DNA from: Flavipsychrobacter stenotrophus
GTDB lineage: Bacteria; Bacteroidota; Bacteroidia; Chitinophagales; Chitinophagaceae
Direction: 5' to 3'
Assembly: GCA_947379685.1 (NCBI GenBank)
Contig: CANCOG010000262.1
Coordinates: 1-7,070, forward strand
Length of the DNA stretch: 7,070 nucleotides
Below are positions 5,546 through 7,070 of the stretch, one piece after another. Below the pieces are notes generated by a model. The model was not told the origin of the DNA and did not search any database. It saw only the letters and a program-made list of their open reading frames with translations. Numbering within the stretch: the stretch's first letter is position 1; each line of letters begins with the position of its first letter. A program made the position numbers and the translations under genes.

Positions 5546-6529
5546 CTATTTATTCGCCCAAAGGCAAAAAACAAGAAAAATAAGTGAAAAATAAAAGATA
5601 AAGTTACTAAACCGTTTGTTTTTTTCAAACGCAAGTGCATGAGTTACAATAATACTCAATGCCGGAAGCGCAATTAACCATGCACTGGTTATCAAATGAT
5701 CGGTTGCAAAAGCAACCATAACCGATATGATCAGGTAAAACGAAATGCCTATCCAGTCACGCCTGATGTATATATTGTTCATCGGTACGTTCTTACGCAT
5801 GGCCATTATACCGGTTGCCAACAGCACAAAAATACCTGAAAGCGTAATGATAAAATAAAGTGGCGACGAAGACAAAGGCTCTACCGAAATTCCAATAGCA
5901 GGCCATTGAGTAAACAAATACAATTTATCGACCAGAAATAATATCGAAACCAGGAAATACAAAGGAGTAATATACCCGAGTAAAGCCACCGACCACTCTC
6001 CGGTATTAAAGGGCCGGAACAAGACCATGCCTACAAGTAATAAAAGTAGAAATCCGAGCGCAGTAAATTGGAAAATGGCTGCCAGGCTAAACAACATCGC
6101 CGCATTATAAATTAGCTTCCTTGGTTGTGTCGTTTTCGAAAAACCAAACATGATATCCATTGCGCCCAGCAATATCCAGTTCAGCAACATGGTCTCGCTA
6201 AAATAATTAAACCGCGGATAAACAGAGGTAAGCAGCAGGTAAACAAATGCGGCGATATAAGTATGTTTGGGAAACAGCTTATGCCTCATAGTGATGCTGT
6301 TCAGATACAATGCCTGAATAAAAATCAGTGCCACACCAAGCAGGGTATAAGAAAAAGATCCGTTTTTGAACACGAAAAATAAAGCCCTCAGCATATAATT
6401 ATACATGAAGTGTCTGGGTATCGGCAATGGCATCACAGGGTTAAGTAACACCCTTAACTTTACCAAGAGGGTAAAGATGAACAATATTATTACAGTAAAG
6501 GGGGTGTTATTTCTGAATAAACGAAGCAC
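5546..6529 (-). CDS. Polytopic membrane protein, DUF6427-like
   Basis: A 327-residue protein with nine or ten membrane segments (about 11-29, 59-77, 90-104, 112-130, 143-170, 182-200, 223-243, 260-276, 283-300, 308-324) and no signal peptide beyond the first helix. The N-terminus MLRLFRNNTPF and the central FRPFNTGEWSVALLGYITPLYFL (170-192) agree with what I recall of DUF6427, a Bacteroidota-restricted family of unknown function often found beside nucleotide-synthesis genes. No catalytic motif stands out; charged residues are concentrated in loops. The start is the GTG at 6529-6527. A TAA lies directly before it in frame, and the next in-frame ATG codons come only after the first helix, so GTG is the only sensible start. 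It is followed six bases later by purQ. The role is unknown; a part in envelope biogenesis or transport would be guesswork. Confidence 0.82.
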   Translation of the reverse strand: MLRLFRNNTPFTVIILFIFTLLVKLRVLLNPVMPLPIPRHFMYNYMLRALFFVFKNGSFSYTLLGVALIFIQALYLNSITMRHKLFPKHTYIAAFVYLLLTSVYPRFNYFSETMLLNWILLGAMDIMFGFSKTTQPRKLIYNAAMLFSLAAIFQFTALGFLLLLLVGMVLFRPFNTGEWSVALLGYITPLYFLVSILFLVDKLYLFTQWPAIGISVEPLSSSPLYFIITLSGIFVLLATGIMAMRKNVPMNNIYIRRDWIGISFYLIISVMVAFATDHLITSAWLIALPALSIIVTHALAFEKNKRFSNFIFYFSLIFLVFCLWANK

Positions 6530-6554
6530 TTACTCTGTTTTGGCTGATTGGCTG

Positions 6555-6570
6555 CAAAGCTACAAAACTA
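6555..6570 (-). promoter_or_regulatory. Two abutting TAnnTTTG boxes before the membrane protein-purQ cluster
   Basis: On the minus strand the sequence reads TAGTTTTG followed directly by TAGCTTTG. Each eight-base unit matches the Bacteroidota -7 consensus TAnnTTTG. The closer one ends 25 bases before the GTG at 6529, giving a short leader of about 20 bases. No good TTG or TTTG -33 element sits at the normal distance. The site lies in the 111-base gap after the phosphatase gene, where an operon promoter would be expected. Confidence 0.4.
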
Positions 6571-6640
6571 GTTGGGCAATTGTTGCGAACCGTATAACTG
6601 CGACCGGTTAATAAAATGGACGCCATTGAATTTAGAAAAA

Positions 6641-7070
6641 TCAGGGTTCTGAAATTTCGGGAGAAATCTGAACTTGCTCAATTGATGCCTTCGCCTCCAA
6701 TCCTGAAAAACGGTTAAACAATTTCCCGGTAATTGTTCCGGTCACAAAGCCTATTAGACCACCACAAATAACATCCAACGGATAGTGAACACCAACATAT
6801 ACCTGCGCGTAGCTTACAAGCACTGCCCAAATTATTGCCGCCGGCCATACCCATCCCATGCGCGCTCCAAGGGTCACCGCCGCAAAAATGCCTATTGAAA
6901 AATGATTGGCTGCATGAGACGAAGGAAAACTATAGCCGCTTCCACAAGGTACAATTAAATGAATAACGCCTGAAAGTGCGGCGTTGTTGCATGGTCTAAT
7001 TCGTTCAAAATAATGCTTCAGCCAGGTTGCACTCACCTGGTCTGAAATAACAAAGGAGATAAAAAAGCCG
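6641..7070 (-). CDS. PAP2-family phosphatase (5' end outside window)
   Basis: The last 142 residues of a membrane phosphatase that hydrolyses lipid phosphates or diphosphates (phosphatidate or undecaprenyl-diphosphate type) at the outer face of the inner membrane. The frame is open to the right edge, so the GTG at 7036 is internal and the true start is not visible. All three PAP2 motifs appear in order: K-x6-RP in LKHYFERIRP; PSSH in SFPSSHAANHF, carrying the first catalytic histidine; and the third in YAQVYVGVHYPLDVICGG, with the nucleophile histidine and its aspartate. The canonical SR of motif 3 (SR-x5-H-x3-D) is AQ here, so the phosphate-binding arginine is replaced. At least three membrane helices are visible, followed by a polar tail of about 30 residues. 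The gene ends 111 bases before the DUF6427-like gene. Substrate specificity cannot be read from the sequence. Confidence 0.9.
   Translation of the reverse strand, partial: GFFISFVISDQVSATWLKHYFERIRPCNNAALSGVIHLIVPCGSGYSFPSSHAANHFSIGIFAAVTLGARMGWVWPAAIIWAVLVSYAQVYVGVHYPLDVICGGLIGFVTGTITGKLFNRFSGLEAKASIEQVQISPEISEP

Noticed and set aside
7034..7036. GTG as the start of the PAP2 phosphatase
   Set aside because: The frame stays open with membrane-like sequence (GFFISFVISDQ) to the window edge, and PAP2 proteins have helices before motif 1, so the gene is cut, not started, here.

Overview
The window looks like chromosome of a Bacteroidota bacterium, most likely from the Chitinophagaceae or a close relative. 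This is an inference from moderate A+T content, the lack of Shine-Dalgarno-like sequences before starts, candidate promoters of the TAnnTTTG type, a DUF6427-like membrane protein, and a DsbD with the motif TPCVYSMIP. No database search was possible. Every gene I can support is on the minus strand, so transcription runs right to left. There is no sign of phage, insertion sequence, CRISPR array, tRNA or rRNA.

In transcription order: a PAP2-family phosphatase whose 5' end is cut by the window edge (7070-6641); a 111-base gap with two abutting TAnnTTTG boxes; then a tight cluster of a polytopic DUF6427-like membrane protein (6529-5546), purQ (5539-4847, 6 bases later) and a secreted DsbD-alpha-like protein (4826-4347, 20 bases later). 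Next comes a 216-base non-coding stretch with several inverted repeats. After it lie a second secreted DsbD-alpha-like protein (4130-3666), a full-length DsbD-type thiol:disulfide reductase (3597-1435), an unrecognised protein with a signal peptide and two C-terminal membrane segments (1354-704), and the N-terminal 203 residues of a COG2509-type FAD-dependent oxidoreductase (610 to the left edge).

The main theme is periplasmic thiol-redox chemistry. Three versions of one domain, the N-terminal (alpha) domain of DsbD, lie within 3.4 kb: one fused to the membrane and thioredoxin domains of DsbD, one free with both active-site cysteines, and one free that has lost the second cysteine and the GGDG loop. 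This looks like local duplication followed by divergence, possibly giving DsbD two extra soluble partners, one of them not redox-active in the usual way. Purine synthesis (PurQ) sits in the same gene string without an obvious functional link. I see no defence system or wholly new machinery. The items most worth a second look are the domain triplication, the structured spacer at 4131-4346, and a hydrophobic stretch in frame after the stop codon of the unrecognised gene.
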